This document shows positions 8,696-16,500 of a DNA stretch of 64,000 nt, in pieces. Below the pieces are notes generated by a model that saw only the letters and a program-made list of their open reading frames with translations, did no database searches and was not told the origin of the DNA. This DNA is from Kitasatospora mediocidica KCTC 9733. Lineage in GTDB: Bacteria > Actinomycetota > Actinomycetes > Streptomycetales > Streptomycetaceae. Every line of letters starts with the position of its first letter. Position 1 is the first letter of the stretch. Both the position numbers and the translations under genes were made by a program. The stretch is from NCBI RefSeq assembly GCF_000744225.1, contig NZ_JQLN01000006.1, positions 434,001 to 498,000 on the forward strand. Reading direction: 5' to 3'.

Positions 8696-9079
8696 GGCGC
8701 TCCCAAACACCCACGACAGTCACGGTTTCGCCGGCTCAGCGGATCAGGGAGTCACTGCCCGACACCGCTTCGAGCGGCGCGACCACCACCAGTTCCTTTA
8801 GCCGATCAGGGTGGGGTGGTGTGCCGGGGGCCCGGGCCCGGGTAGCTTCCGCTCCCTGCCGACAGGGTGGGCCACCGTGCAACTCTCCGTTGTGAACGGG
8901 CAGTTCAGCGCGGGAGGTGCCAGCTGGCCCTGTCTCAGCATGACCTACTCCGGCTGCTGGAGCCATTGAGCCTTCGCCATCTTCGAACTCCTGCAATCAA
9001 CCAGCCCGAGCACCCGGAGAGCCCGCACGCCAGCCCCTCCGGGCAGCACGGAAGATGGCGAAGGTTCTGTGATGATGCG
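8696..9079. other. 384-bp intergenic stretch with right repeat arm
   Basis: Between the convergent ankyrin gene and response regulator. It holds a 22-bp sequence at 8917-8938 (GTGCCAGCTGGCCCTGTCTC...) nearly identical to one at 39087-39107, then the hairpin 8971-9064 that encloses the right arm of the ankyrin-flanking repeat. No gene is supported. Confidence 0.5.
8971..9064. repeat. 14-bp perfect stem enclosing the right inverted-repeat arm
   Basis: Arms CCTTCGCCATCTTC (8971-8984) and GAAGATGGCGAAGG (9051-9064) are perfectly complementary and enclose 66 bases that include the repeat arm 8997-9050. It lies just after two convergent genes, so it may also act as a terminator for both. The left copy near 6727 keeps only a degenerate outer arm. 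Confidence 0.65.
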
Positions 9080-9754
9080 TCAGGCGGTCGGGCCCGGGCG
9101 GGCGAGTCCGAGGTCGTAGGCGAGGATCACGGCCTGCACGCGGTCCCGCGCGCCGATCTTCGCCAGGACTCGGCCGACGTGGGTCTTCACGGTCGACTCC
9201 GACAGCACCAGCCGCTCGGCGATCTCGCCGTTGGTCCAGCCCCGGCCGATGGCGACCAGGATCTCGCGCTCGCGCTCGGTCAGCGCGCGCAACCGGGGGT
9301 GGTCGGCGTCCGGTACGGGCGCGCTGCCGGGCAGCCGGTGCGCGTAGGCGTCCAGCAGGCGCCGGGTCAGCGCGGGCGCGATCACCGCGTCGCCGGAGGC
9401 CACCGCCCGGATGCCGGCCAGCAGTTCCTCCGGCAGCGCGTCCTTGAGCAGGAAGCCGCTGGCCCCGGCGCGCAGCGCCGCGTGGGCGTACTCGTCCAGG
9501 TCGAAGGTGGTCAGCACGAGGATCCGGGAGCGCCCGCCGGCGGCGATGATCCGGCGGGTGGCCTCGATGCCGTCCATGCCGGGCATCCGGACGTCCATCA
9601 GGATGACGTCGGGGCGCAGCGACGCGGCCTGGCGGACCGCCTCGGCGCCGTGCCCGGCCTCGCCGACCACCTCGGTGTCGGGGGTGCTCTCCAGCAGCAT
9701 GCGGAAGCCGAAGCGCTGCAGCGGCTGGTCGTCGACGATGAGCACGGTGGTCAC
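9080..9754 (-). CDS. NarL/FixJ-type response regulator
   Basis: A 224-residue two-component response regulator. The receiver domain (residues ~3-120) shows the acidic pair in VLIVDDQPLQRFGF, the phospho-acceptor aspartate in PDVILMDVRMPGMDG, the conserved threonine in ILVLTTFDLDEYA and the lysine in GFLLKDALPEEL. The C-terminal LuxR-type helix-turn-helix is at LTEREREILVAIGRGWTNGEIAERLVLSESTVKTHVGRVL-type sequence (residues ~155-210). The GTG start overlaps the kinase TGA (GTGA), so the pair is coupled. The target is unknown; the palindrome at 11237-11274 upstream of the kinase is an obvious candidate site. Confidence 0.92.
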   Translation of the reverse strand: MTTVLIVDDQPLQRFGFRMLLESTPDTEVVGEAGHGAEAVRQAASLRPDVILMDVRMPGMDGIEATRRIIAAGGRSRILVLTTFDLDEYAHAALRAGASGFLLKDALPEELLAGIRAVASGDAVIAPALTRRLLDAYAHRLPGSAPVPDADHPRLRALTEREREILVAIGRGWTNGEIAERLVLSESTVKTHVGRVLAKIGARDRVQAVILAYDLGLARPGPTA

Positions 9755-11109
9755 GGGGTGCTGTCTTCCGGGTCGGTGGGCGTGCTGGGGAAGTTCTCGT
9801 TGGGCGTGGCGAGGTCCAGGACGGCGAGGACGGTCCAGCCGCCGCCGGGGCGCGGCCCGGCGCTGACCGTGCCGCCGTAGAGGGTGGCGCGCTCGCGCAT
9901 CCCGGCGATCCCGTGCCCCTCCCCGCCGGCCGGGCGGGGCGCGGCGGCGGCGCCGTCCGGCGGGCCGGTGTCCTCCACCCGCACGCTGAGCCCGCCCTCC
10001 TCGACGGCCACGGTGAGCTGGCTTCGGGTCTGCGGGCCCGCGTGCTTGAGGGTGTTGGTGAGCGCCTCCTGCACGATCCGGTAGACCGTCAGCTGCACGC
10101 CCGGGTCGAGCGCGGCCATGTCGCCGCTGGTGCGGTAGGTGACCTGCGGCCCGGCGGCGCGGACGCGTTCGCAGAGCGCGTCGAGGTCCGCGATGCCGGG
10201 CTGCGGGCTGAGCACGGCGCCCTCCGGTTGCTCGCGCAACACGCCCAGCATCCGGCGCAGTTCGCCCAGCGCCTGGCGCCCGGTGCCCGCGATCAGCCGC
10301 AGTGCCTCCTTGCCGCGCTCGGGCGCGACCTCGACCGCGTAGGCGCCGCCGTCGGCCAGGCCGATGATGACGGACAGGTTGTGGCCGATGATGTCGTGCA
10401 TCTCCCGTGCCATCCGGGTCCGTTCGGCGGCGGCGGCCAGCCTGCTGCGCTGGTCGCGCTCGACCACCAGGCGGGCCGCGCGTTCGCGCAGCGAGGCCAG
10501 GTGGGAGCGGCGGATCCGCAGCGCCAGGCCCAGCGCGGCGGCGGCCGTGGCCGCGCTGGTGAGGAAGAACAGCGCGTCCAGGAAGGAGACCGCGGGCGAG
10601 ACGCGCAGCGCCACCACGGCGAGCAGGCATTCGGTGGCCAGGCAGGCCCAGGGCAGGTGCCGCAGGCGTCCGTGCAGCGCGAGGCTGTAGAGGGCGATCA
10701 GCAGGGCGATGTCGGCGCGCAGCAGCACGAGCATCGACCACTGGACCAGGAAGGCGGTCGCGGTCAGCGCGAACGCGACGGTGGGTGCCCGGCGCCGCCA
10801 GAGCAGCGGCAGCACCAGGGCCGCCTGGAGCGCGAGCATGCCGGCCACCGGCAGGTGGGTGATGTCGATGGCGGAGTGGCGCGGGCCGCCGCCGTGCACC
10901 AGGTCGGGGATGCAGAACAGCAGGAACACCACGACCACGACGGCGGTGTCCAGCACCCACGGCCGCTCGCGGTCCGCGCGCTGCACGCGCTGTCCGGCGC
11001 GGACCAGCCGCAGGACCAGCGGGTGGCTCCACAGCGGGTCCGTCCCGTCGGGGGCGGTGGGCGGCTGCGGCGCCGGGCCGGCGGTGTCGTCGACGCTCAG
11101 GGGTGTCAC
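9751..11109 (-). CDS. Sensor histidine kinase (HisKA_3 type)
   Basis: A 452-residue membrane kinase that phosphorylates the adjacent response regulator. The N-terminal half carries several hydrophobic helices (WVLDTAVVVVVFLLFCIPDL, GMLALQAALVLPLLW, VAFALTATAFLVQWSMLVLL, DIALLIALYSLAL, FLDALFFLTSAATAAAALGL). The dimerisation/phospho-acceptor histidine is in RTRMAREMHDIIGHNLSVII, and the ATPase domain ends with VRVEDTGPP and GGEGHGIAGMRERATLYGG. The GTG at 11109 lacks a spaced ribosome site; a CACTAT hexamer 7 bases upstream could give a leaderless mRNA. Longer in-frame starts up to 11268 would run through the palindrome and are unlikely. Ligand unknown. Confidence 0.88.
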   Translation of the reverse strand: MTPLSVDDTAGPAPQPPTAPDGTDPLWSHPLVLRLVRAGQRVQRADRERPWVLDTAVVVVVFLLFCIPDLVHGGGPRHSAIDITHLPVAGMLALQAALVLPLLWRRRAPTVAFALTATAFLVQWSMLVLLRADIALLIALYSLALHGRLRHLPWACLATECLLAVVALRVSPAVSFLDALFFLTSAATAAAALGLALRIRRSHLASLRERAARLVVERDQRSRLAAAAERTRMAREMHDIIGHNLSVIIGLADGGAYAVEVAPERGKEALRLIAGTGRQALGELRRMLGVLREQPEGAVLSPQPGIADLDALCERVRAAGPQVTYRTSGDMAALDPGVQLTVYRIVQEALTNTLKHAGPQTRSQLTVAVEEGGLSVRVEDTGPPDGAAAAPRPAGGEGHGIAGMRERATLYGGTVSAGPRPGGGWTVLAVLDLATPNENFPSTPTDPEDSTP

Positions 11110-11236
11110 CTGTCCATAGTGGGCGATCGGCCGCGGCTGCGGTGCCAGGCTCGGCCGGGCGCCGGCCCGTCCGACGCCCTGTCTGCCAGGGTAGGCCGCC
11201 GGCGGCGCCTGATCCGTGGTACCCGGGGGTGAGGCG

Positions 11237-11274
11237 CCGGGGGTGGGTGGTACCGCGGTACCACCCACCCCCGG
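11237..11274. promoter_or_regulatory. 38-bp perfect palindrome upstream of the two-component system
   Basis: One half reads CCGGGGGTGGGTGGTACCG and the other is its exact complement, with no spacer. It lies between the kinase start (11109) and the repeat array after the nuclease gene (11361). It could be an operator for a dimeric regulator, including the adjacent response regulator, or the stem of a terminator for the upstream nuclease gene. No U-tract follows in either direction. A related GTGGTACCCGGGGG sits just left at about 11216. Confidence 0.7.
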
Positions 11275-11288
11275 TCTCTGGCGGGTGC

Positions 11289-11360
11289 TCAGCCTTGGAC
11301 GGTTGCTCGGCCTTCGGCCGTCGCCCGGCCTTCGGCCGTCGCCCAGCCTTCGGCCGTTGC
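11289..11360 (-). repeat. Four 18-bp tandem repeats directly after the nuclease stop codon
   Basis: Units at 11289-11306, 11307-11324, 11325-11342 and 11343-11360 share the core GCCTTCGGCCG or a diverged form. On the minus strand they are in frame with the nuclease gene and would encode ATAEGW-ATAEGR-ATAEGR-ATVQG before another stop. The TGA of the gene occupies the position of the W/R codon in the units. Each unit can also form a small hairpin (GGCC..GGCC). Confidence 0.75.
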
Positions 11361-11933
11361 TCAGGCGAGCCCGAGGGTCGCCAGCGCGGTGCTCCAGTCG
11401 GTGGCGATGGCGTCCTGCGCGGGGGCGAGTTCGACGGCGCCGGAGCAGACCGCCTTCTTCAGCGCGTTCTCCACCGCGTCCTTCTGGGTGGAGGTGCCGC
11501 CGCCGGCGTTGTAGTGCGGCTCGGGCCAGAGGTTGTTCGGGTCCTTGGGCGCGCCGCCCAGCTCCAGCGGGATGAAGTGGTCCTCCTCGTAGTCGGACAT
11601 GTTGGTGTCGCTGTAGCCGTAGGCGATGATCTGCTGCGCCTTGAGCTTGTTCGTGTACGAGGTGGACGGCCGTATCGTCGTGGTCCAGCCCGAGACGCAG
11701 ATGGTGGAGTCGATGGTCGCCTGCGTGACGTCGGGGTTGAGCGCGCCCGGTGTGCAGGCGGGGTCGGGCAGCGGCAGGTACGCCTGCGAGCAGGTCGCCG
11801 AGGTGCGGGCGGTCGCGGTGTGCACGGCTGCGGGGTGGGCGGCCGCGGCGTGCGCGGTGCCCGTCAGCAGACCGCCGAGGGTGAGGGCGAGAGCGGTCGC
11901 GGTGACGGCGGCGCGGGGTGGTGTCGAGCGCAT
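11361..11933 (-). CDS. Secreted HNH-family endonuclease-like protein
   Basis: A 190-residue exported protein. The signal peptide is clear (MRSTPPRAAVTATALALTLG then LLTGTAHAA, cleavage likely after AHA). The mature part contains YEEDHFIPLELGGAPKDPNNLWPEP, the pattern of secreted actinobacterial HNH/DUF1524-like nucleases in which the Asp-His pair and the downstream Asn bind metal. Cysteines at SATCSQ, PACTPG, TICVSG and KAVCSG may form disulfides. GGAG lies 6 bases before the ATG. It probably degrades extracellular nucleic acid, or competes as a secreted nuclease. Its stop is followed at once by an 18-bp repeat array in the same frame. Confidence 0.85.
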   Translation of the reverse strand: MRSTPPRAAVTATALALTLGGLLTGTAHAAAAHPAAVHTATARTSATCSQAYLPLPDPACTPGALNPDVTQATIDSTICVSGWTTTIRPSTSYTNKLKAQQIIAYGYSDTNMSDYEEDHFIPLELGGAPKDPNNLWPEPHYNAGGGTSTQKDAVENALKKAVCSGAVELAPAQDAIATDWSTALATLGLA

Positions 11934-12149
11934 CGGAGCTCCAAAAGGGCAGCGTCGGCGGCGAGTTGCCGACTGGATGCGCTCATGACAGCACTAGGCC
12001 GTCGACCTGGGGAGGGGCCTTGCGGTGAACATCTCGTGACGCGCGTAGACACAGCAGTCGCCGTAGCCCCGCAGCCCCCGCAGCCCCCGAAGCCCCGAAG
12101 TCACCGCACCCCCGCACCCACCGCACCCCGGGAGGGGAGCGCGCTGGGC

Positions 12150-12680
12150 TCAGCAGCCGCCGAACAGGTGGCGGCCCGCGTGCTGGCGGCCGATCCGGAC
12201 GATCTCGTGCCAGAACGGCGCCGCCGTCAGATACACGCCCAGGCCCGCCAGGATGCCGAACGCCACGTCCACGCTCACCCGGCCCTGCTTCGCCCAGTAG
12301 ACGTCCTGCAGGTCCAGGAGCAGCGCGAACTCGTCGGCGATCAGCGCCGCGCCGACCCCGTAACTCGCCGCGACCACCGGGTGCCCGACGGCCCGCTCGT
12401 CGCCGCGCACCGCGACGAGGCCGACGCCCGCCAGCGCCGCGATGCCGAAGTTGTAGTGGTGCAGGTGGGTGCCGCCGGCCGAGATGTTCCCCCAGGGCAG
12501 CCAGCCGTCCCGGATGCCGTGGGTGATCAGCCGGGTGGTGCCGAAGGTGGTCCCGAAGCTGGTCCAGGTCACCAGCAGCGACCGCTTGGTCGGCGAGAGG
12601 TGGGTGTCCGCCGCCTGCCGCCAGTGCTGGAGCAGACGCGTGCGCCCGGCGTCGTAGCGCTGCGGCATGCCGTCCGTCAT
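12150..12680 (-). CDS. Integral membrane protein of unknown function
   Basis: A 176-residue protein with about four hydrophobic segments (SLLVTWTSFGTTFGTTRLIT, YNFGIAALAGVGLVAVRG, VAASYGVGAALIADEFALLL, VDVAFGILAGLGVYLTAAPF). The histidines in GGTHLHHYNFG and the acids in ADEFALLLDLQDVYW fall at membrane edges and could bind metal or protons. I do not recognise a named family. The ATG at 12680 has GGAGGAG 8 bases upstream. It faces away from the PAAR-like gene, with 177 bp between the divergent starts. Confidence 0.75.
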   Translation of the reverse strand: MTDGMPQRYDAGRTRLLQHWRQAADTHLSPTKRSLLVTWTSFGTTFGTTRLITHGIRDGWLPWGNISAGGTHLHHYNFGIAALAGVGLVAVRGDERAVGHPVVAASYGVGAALIADEFALLLDLQDVYWAKQGRVSVDVAFGILAGLGVYLTAAPFWHEIVRIGRQHAGRHLFGGC

Positions 12681-12857
12681 CGTGACCACTCCTCCGCTGC
12701 CGTCCCCATTCACCATCCTCCATCGTCCATCCTCCGTCCGCCGGGCCGATCGGGCAGCCGCAGCTGCCCCGGGGTCTGCCCGGGCGCCGCTGCGCACCCG
12801 CGGGGCGGCGGGCCTGGAACGGAGGTCGCCCGTCGTGAGGATCGTGAGGAGAGAGCC

Positions 12858-13246
12858 GTGGGCCTGATGGTGGTCATGGGAGCCGAGTTGGCGTGCTCGT
12901 TCGGGCAGGGACCGCCGGCCGTGCTGGCGGTGCTGCGCCCGGACGCGACGATCGGCGGTCTGCCGATCGCGACGGTCGCGGACGTCGAGCCGCTGGTGAA
13001 CGTCCCGCCGTTCGGCCTGTGCCTGAGCGAGCAGAACCCCGAGGTCGCCGCCGCGACGGCCGCGGCACTGGTGTGCTCATCCCGATGCCGTGCGTCCCGG
13101 TGCTGCCCGCCCCCTGGGAGCCCGGCTCGCCGACGGTCCTGGTGGACGCGCTGCCAGCCCTCACCGCCTCCTGCACCTGCGCGTGCGCCTGGGGCGGCGT
13201 GATCCGGATCGTCGTGCCGGGCCAGGAGGGCGCCGAGGCGCCCTGA
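12858..13246 (+). pseudogene. PAAR-like protein (DUF4280 family), frameshifted
   Basis: A PAAR-like spike-tip protein whose reading frame is broken once. From the GTG at 12858 (GAGGAGAG upstream) it reads VGLMVVMGAELACSFGQGP ... FGLCLSEQNPEVAAATAAAL in one frame. The remainder GVLIPMPCVPVLPAPWEPG ... CACAWGGVIRIVVPGQ continues in the next frame to the TGA at 13244. Family members run straight through as ...ATAAALGVLxPxPCVP..., so one G appears missing at about 13068-13072 (CACTGGTGTG instead of CACTGGGTGTG). Cysteine placement is typical of DUF4280. Such proteins cap injection-system spikes and load RHS effectors; an RHS gene lies next door. It may be a true pseudogene or a sequencing error. 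Confidence 0.75.
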
Positions 13247-13251
13247 GACCG

Positions 13252-13563
13252 TCAGGCCGTCCTGGGGAGCGTCCAGGCCGGGGAGTCCGCCGGGGGCGCC
13301 GGGCGGGCCTGCCAAGCGGAGCGGTCGGCGGTGTCGTCCCAGAAGGGCACGTCGCCGTAGACGATGCCGTAGGCCCAGTACTCGTCCGACTCGTGGCACA
13401 CCAGGTCGGGGTAGGGGGAGAAGGCGGTGTCCTGCCAGTAGGCGTTGATCCGGGCCACCGCCTCGGCCCGGTCCATCGAGAGGCTCTCCTGCATGAAGTC
13501 GGCGATCTCCGAGAAGAACTGATGCATTTCCGCATCCGCGTCGATGATGAATTCGCTGACCAT
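13252..13563 (-). CDS. Candidate immunity protein for the RHS toxin
   Basis: A 103-residue acidic protein (MVSEFIIDADAEMHQFFSEI..., many Asp/Glu) with no signal peptide or membrane helix. Its ATG at 13563 directly abuts the TAA of the RHS gene (TAAATG), and the ribosome site GGGGA lies inside the RHS 3' end. A small acidic gene immediately after the toxic C-terminus is the normal layout of polymorphic toxin-immunity pairs, so it probably binds and blocks the ADP-ribosyltransferase-like domain. I do not recognise its family; the role rests on position and composition. Confidence 0.7.
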   Translation of the reverse strand: MVSEFIIDADAEMHQFFSEIADFMQESLSMDRAEAVARINAYWQDTAFSPYPDLVCHESDEYWAYGIVYGDVPFWDDTADRSAWQARPAPPADSPAWTLPRTA

Positions 13564-16500
13564 TTAAAGAATCCCCACCAGTGATTGATCGAATAGAGAG
13601 GCGCCGCCCTGATGATGGATGGCTATCTGATGGCCACTCAGGCGCATCGGGATCTGTCGGTTGCGCAGGCTGTTCATGTTCATCAGCATCTTGCCCTCGA
13701 CCAGATCATATCCGTGCATCCGGGTGCCGTTCCGGTCCGCCCGGTGATGGCGGATGAACTGTCCGAGCGCCGCGTCGTCGTCCGGACCGAACCGCCGCCC
13801 GGGCAGCGCGTCGAGCTGGTCCTTCGGGACTCTGAAGTGAAGGACCGCGGGGTCCTCCCCGCGCCGCTGGCCGATCATGCGGGACCACTGCTCGGCCTGC
13901 CTGCGGTCGTTGGTGACGTAGAAACCGCCGTGCCCGAAGTCCATCGGGCGGGGGCTGACGTTGGGATTGATGCCCCGGCTGACGATGTTGTCCGCACCCG
14001 ACCTGGTCGTCCCGTGGTAGAGGTCGACCATCTCCGGGTCGAGGCCGAGCGGGTCGGCCCCGACGAGCGGGTTGGGGACGTAGCCGTAGGGGTTGTCCGC
14101 AGCGGACAGGCCCAGCGGATCGGGGCTCAGGTAACGGGCGCTCGTCGGGTCGTAGTAGCGGAACAGGTTGTAGTGCAGGCCGGTCTCGCGGTCCAGGTAC
14201 TGGCCCGGGAAGCGCAGCGGGCAGTCGTCCGGACCCACGGGCTGGGGCGATTCGCGGCCCGTGGCGCTGTCCCGGCCCCAGATGGTGCCGCGGCGGCGCC
14301 ACGAGACGACGCCACTCTCGTCGACCAGCTCGGTCGGCGCGCCGGCCAGGTCGGTCACGATCGCGTGGAAGCGCCGGTTGATTTCCTCCTGGGCGAGCCC
14401 GTGCTCCAGCCGGTCGAGCTGGGTCAGCGCGAGCTGGCCCCCGACGCTCCAGTCCCAGGTCGTCGTCCGGTGCTCGGCCGTGCCCGCCCGGGTGTGCCGC
14501 TGCTCGGCCAGGTGGGCGCCGTCCCAGCTGAAGGTGGTCTCCTCCAGGACGCTCGCGCCGTCGGCGGTCAGGTGCCGCTTGGCCGTGCGTCGGCCGAGCG
14601 CGTCGTAGCGGTAGCACCAGAGCGTGCCGTCGGGCACCGTCACCTGGATCAACTGGTCGTGGCTGTCCCACTGGTAGTGCCAGGTGAGGCGGCCACCGGA
14701 GAGCAGTCGACGGGTCTCCCGGACGATCCGGCCCTGGCCGTCGTAGTCGTAGGAGGTCCGCCCGGCGGTGCGCAGCAGCCCCCGTGCGTCCAGCTCGGCC
14801 GGTGCGGCCGGCTCCCCCGTCCCCGCCCCTGATACGGGCGTCGGCCCGCCGCTCACGTTGCCCAACTGGTCGTAGGCGTAGCGCTCGGACCAGTTCGCCC
14901 CCGTCACGGCCGTGACCCTCGCCCGCGCGTCGAGCTGGTAGGCGACCGGTCCGTGCACGCTGTCGGTGCTGCCGACGGGCATCCCGTCGGCCTGGTAGCC
15001 GAACGACCGCTGCGCGACGTTCTGCCCGCCGGCTGTCAGGGACAGGCCGGTCAGCCGGTCCATGGCGTCCCAGCCGCGGTGCACCGCGGCCTCGCCGAAG
15101 CGGCGCACCGTCTCGCGGCCCAGGGCGTCGTAGTCGAAGGCCAGCGTGCCCGACGCGGTGCTCAGGCTGGTCGGTTGGCCGGCCGCGTCGTACGTCCAGC
15201 GGCTCTCCACCCCGGCCGGCGTGCGGCGCAGCACGCGCTGCCCGGACAGGTCGTACCCGTGGGTGAGTTCGGCGCCGTCGTACTCCTCGGCCACCGTCCG
15301 TCCGGCCGCGTCGTAGCGGTAGCGCAGCAGGCCGGTGCCGTTGTCGGCCTCCAGGAGCCGGCCCGCGGCGTCGTACCCGAAACGGATGGTCTGCTCGGCG
15401 GCCGCCAGTTGGACGGTGCGTCCGCGCAGGTCCCTGGTGAACGTCACGCTCTGGCCGGCGCCGTTGGTGCGCGCGACCAGCTGCCCGGTCAGGTCGCGGG
15501 TGTAAGTGATGGTGCGTCCGGTGAAGTCGGTCTCGGCGACCAGTGCGCCGACCGCGTCGTAGCGGTAGGTCCACCGAGCCCCGGCCGGATTGGTGACGGC
15601 CGTCAGTTGCAGCTGGGTGTCGTAGGTGAAGGTGTAGCGCGTGCCGTCGTGCTCGGTGCGGGCGGCAAGCCGTCCGAAGTACGTGTACGCGTACCGGGTG
15701 CGCGCACCGGAGGCGTCCAGGTGCTCGACCAGGTTGCCGTCGGCGTCGTACGTCCACTCCTGGCGGCCGCCCTCGGCGTCCACCTGCCAGGCCGGGCGAC
15801 CCTCGATCGTCCAACCGTAGGTGGTGACCCCGCCCAGCGGGTCGGTGACCGACACCTCGCGCCCGAAGGCGTCGCGGGTGCAGTGGGTGACCGCGCCGAG
15901 CGGGTCGGTGACGGACAGCAGCAGGCCCGCCGGGTTCGTGCTCACCTGGGTCCGGCTGCCGAGCGGGTCGGTGGTGGAGCGCGGTTCGCCCCGCTCGCCG
16001 TGGGCGTAGGTGGTGCGGGCGCCGAGCGGGTCGACCTTGGCCGTCAGGTTCCCGCGCTCGTCGTAGCTGTAGCCCCAGCGGGTGCCGTCCAGGGCGACGA
16101 GGTCGACCATGCGGTGCGAGTCGTCGTACCCGGCGGTGCTGACGGTGCCGTCGGGCAGGGTGCTGCGGGTCAGGTTGCCGTCGGCGTCGTAGTCGAAGGC
16201 GGTGACGGCGCCCAGCGGGTCGGTCCGGGACAGCAGCCGCCCGTAGCGGTCCCAGGAGGTGGCGGCGACCGCGCCGTTGGGGGCGCTCTCGCGGACCGTC
16301 CGCCCGTACTCGTCGAGCTCGAACACGGTGGCGTGGCCCAGCGAGTCGGTCACCGTGGTGGTGCGGCGCTCCGTGTCGTAGGAGAAGACGGCATCCAGGA
16401 AGCCGCCGTCGCCGCGCGTCTGCACGCAGCGTCCGGCGCGGTCGTAGAGGTAGCGGTACTGGTGCCCGGCACGGTTCGTCCAGCCGGTGATCCGGGCGGA

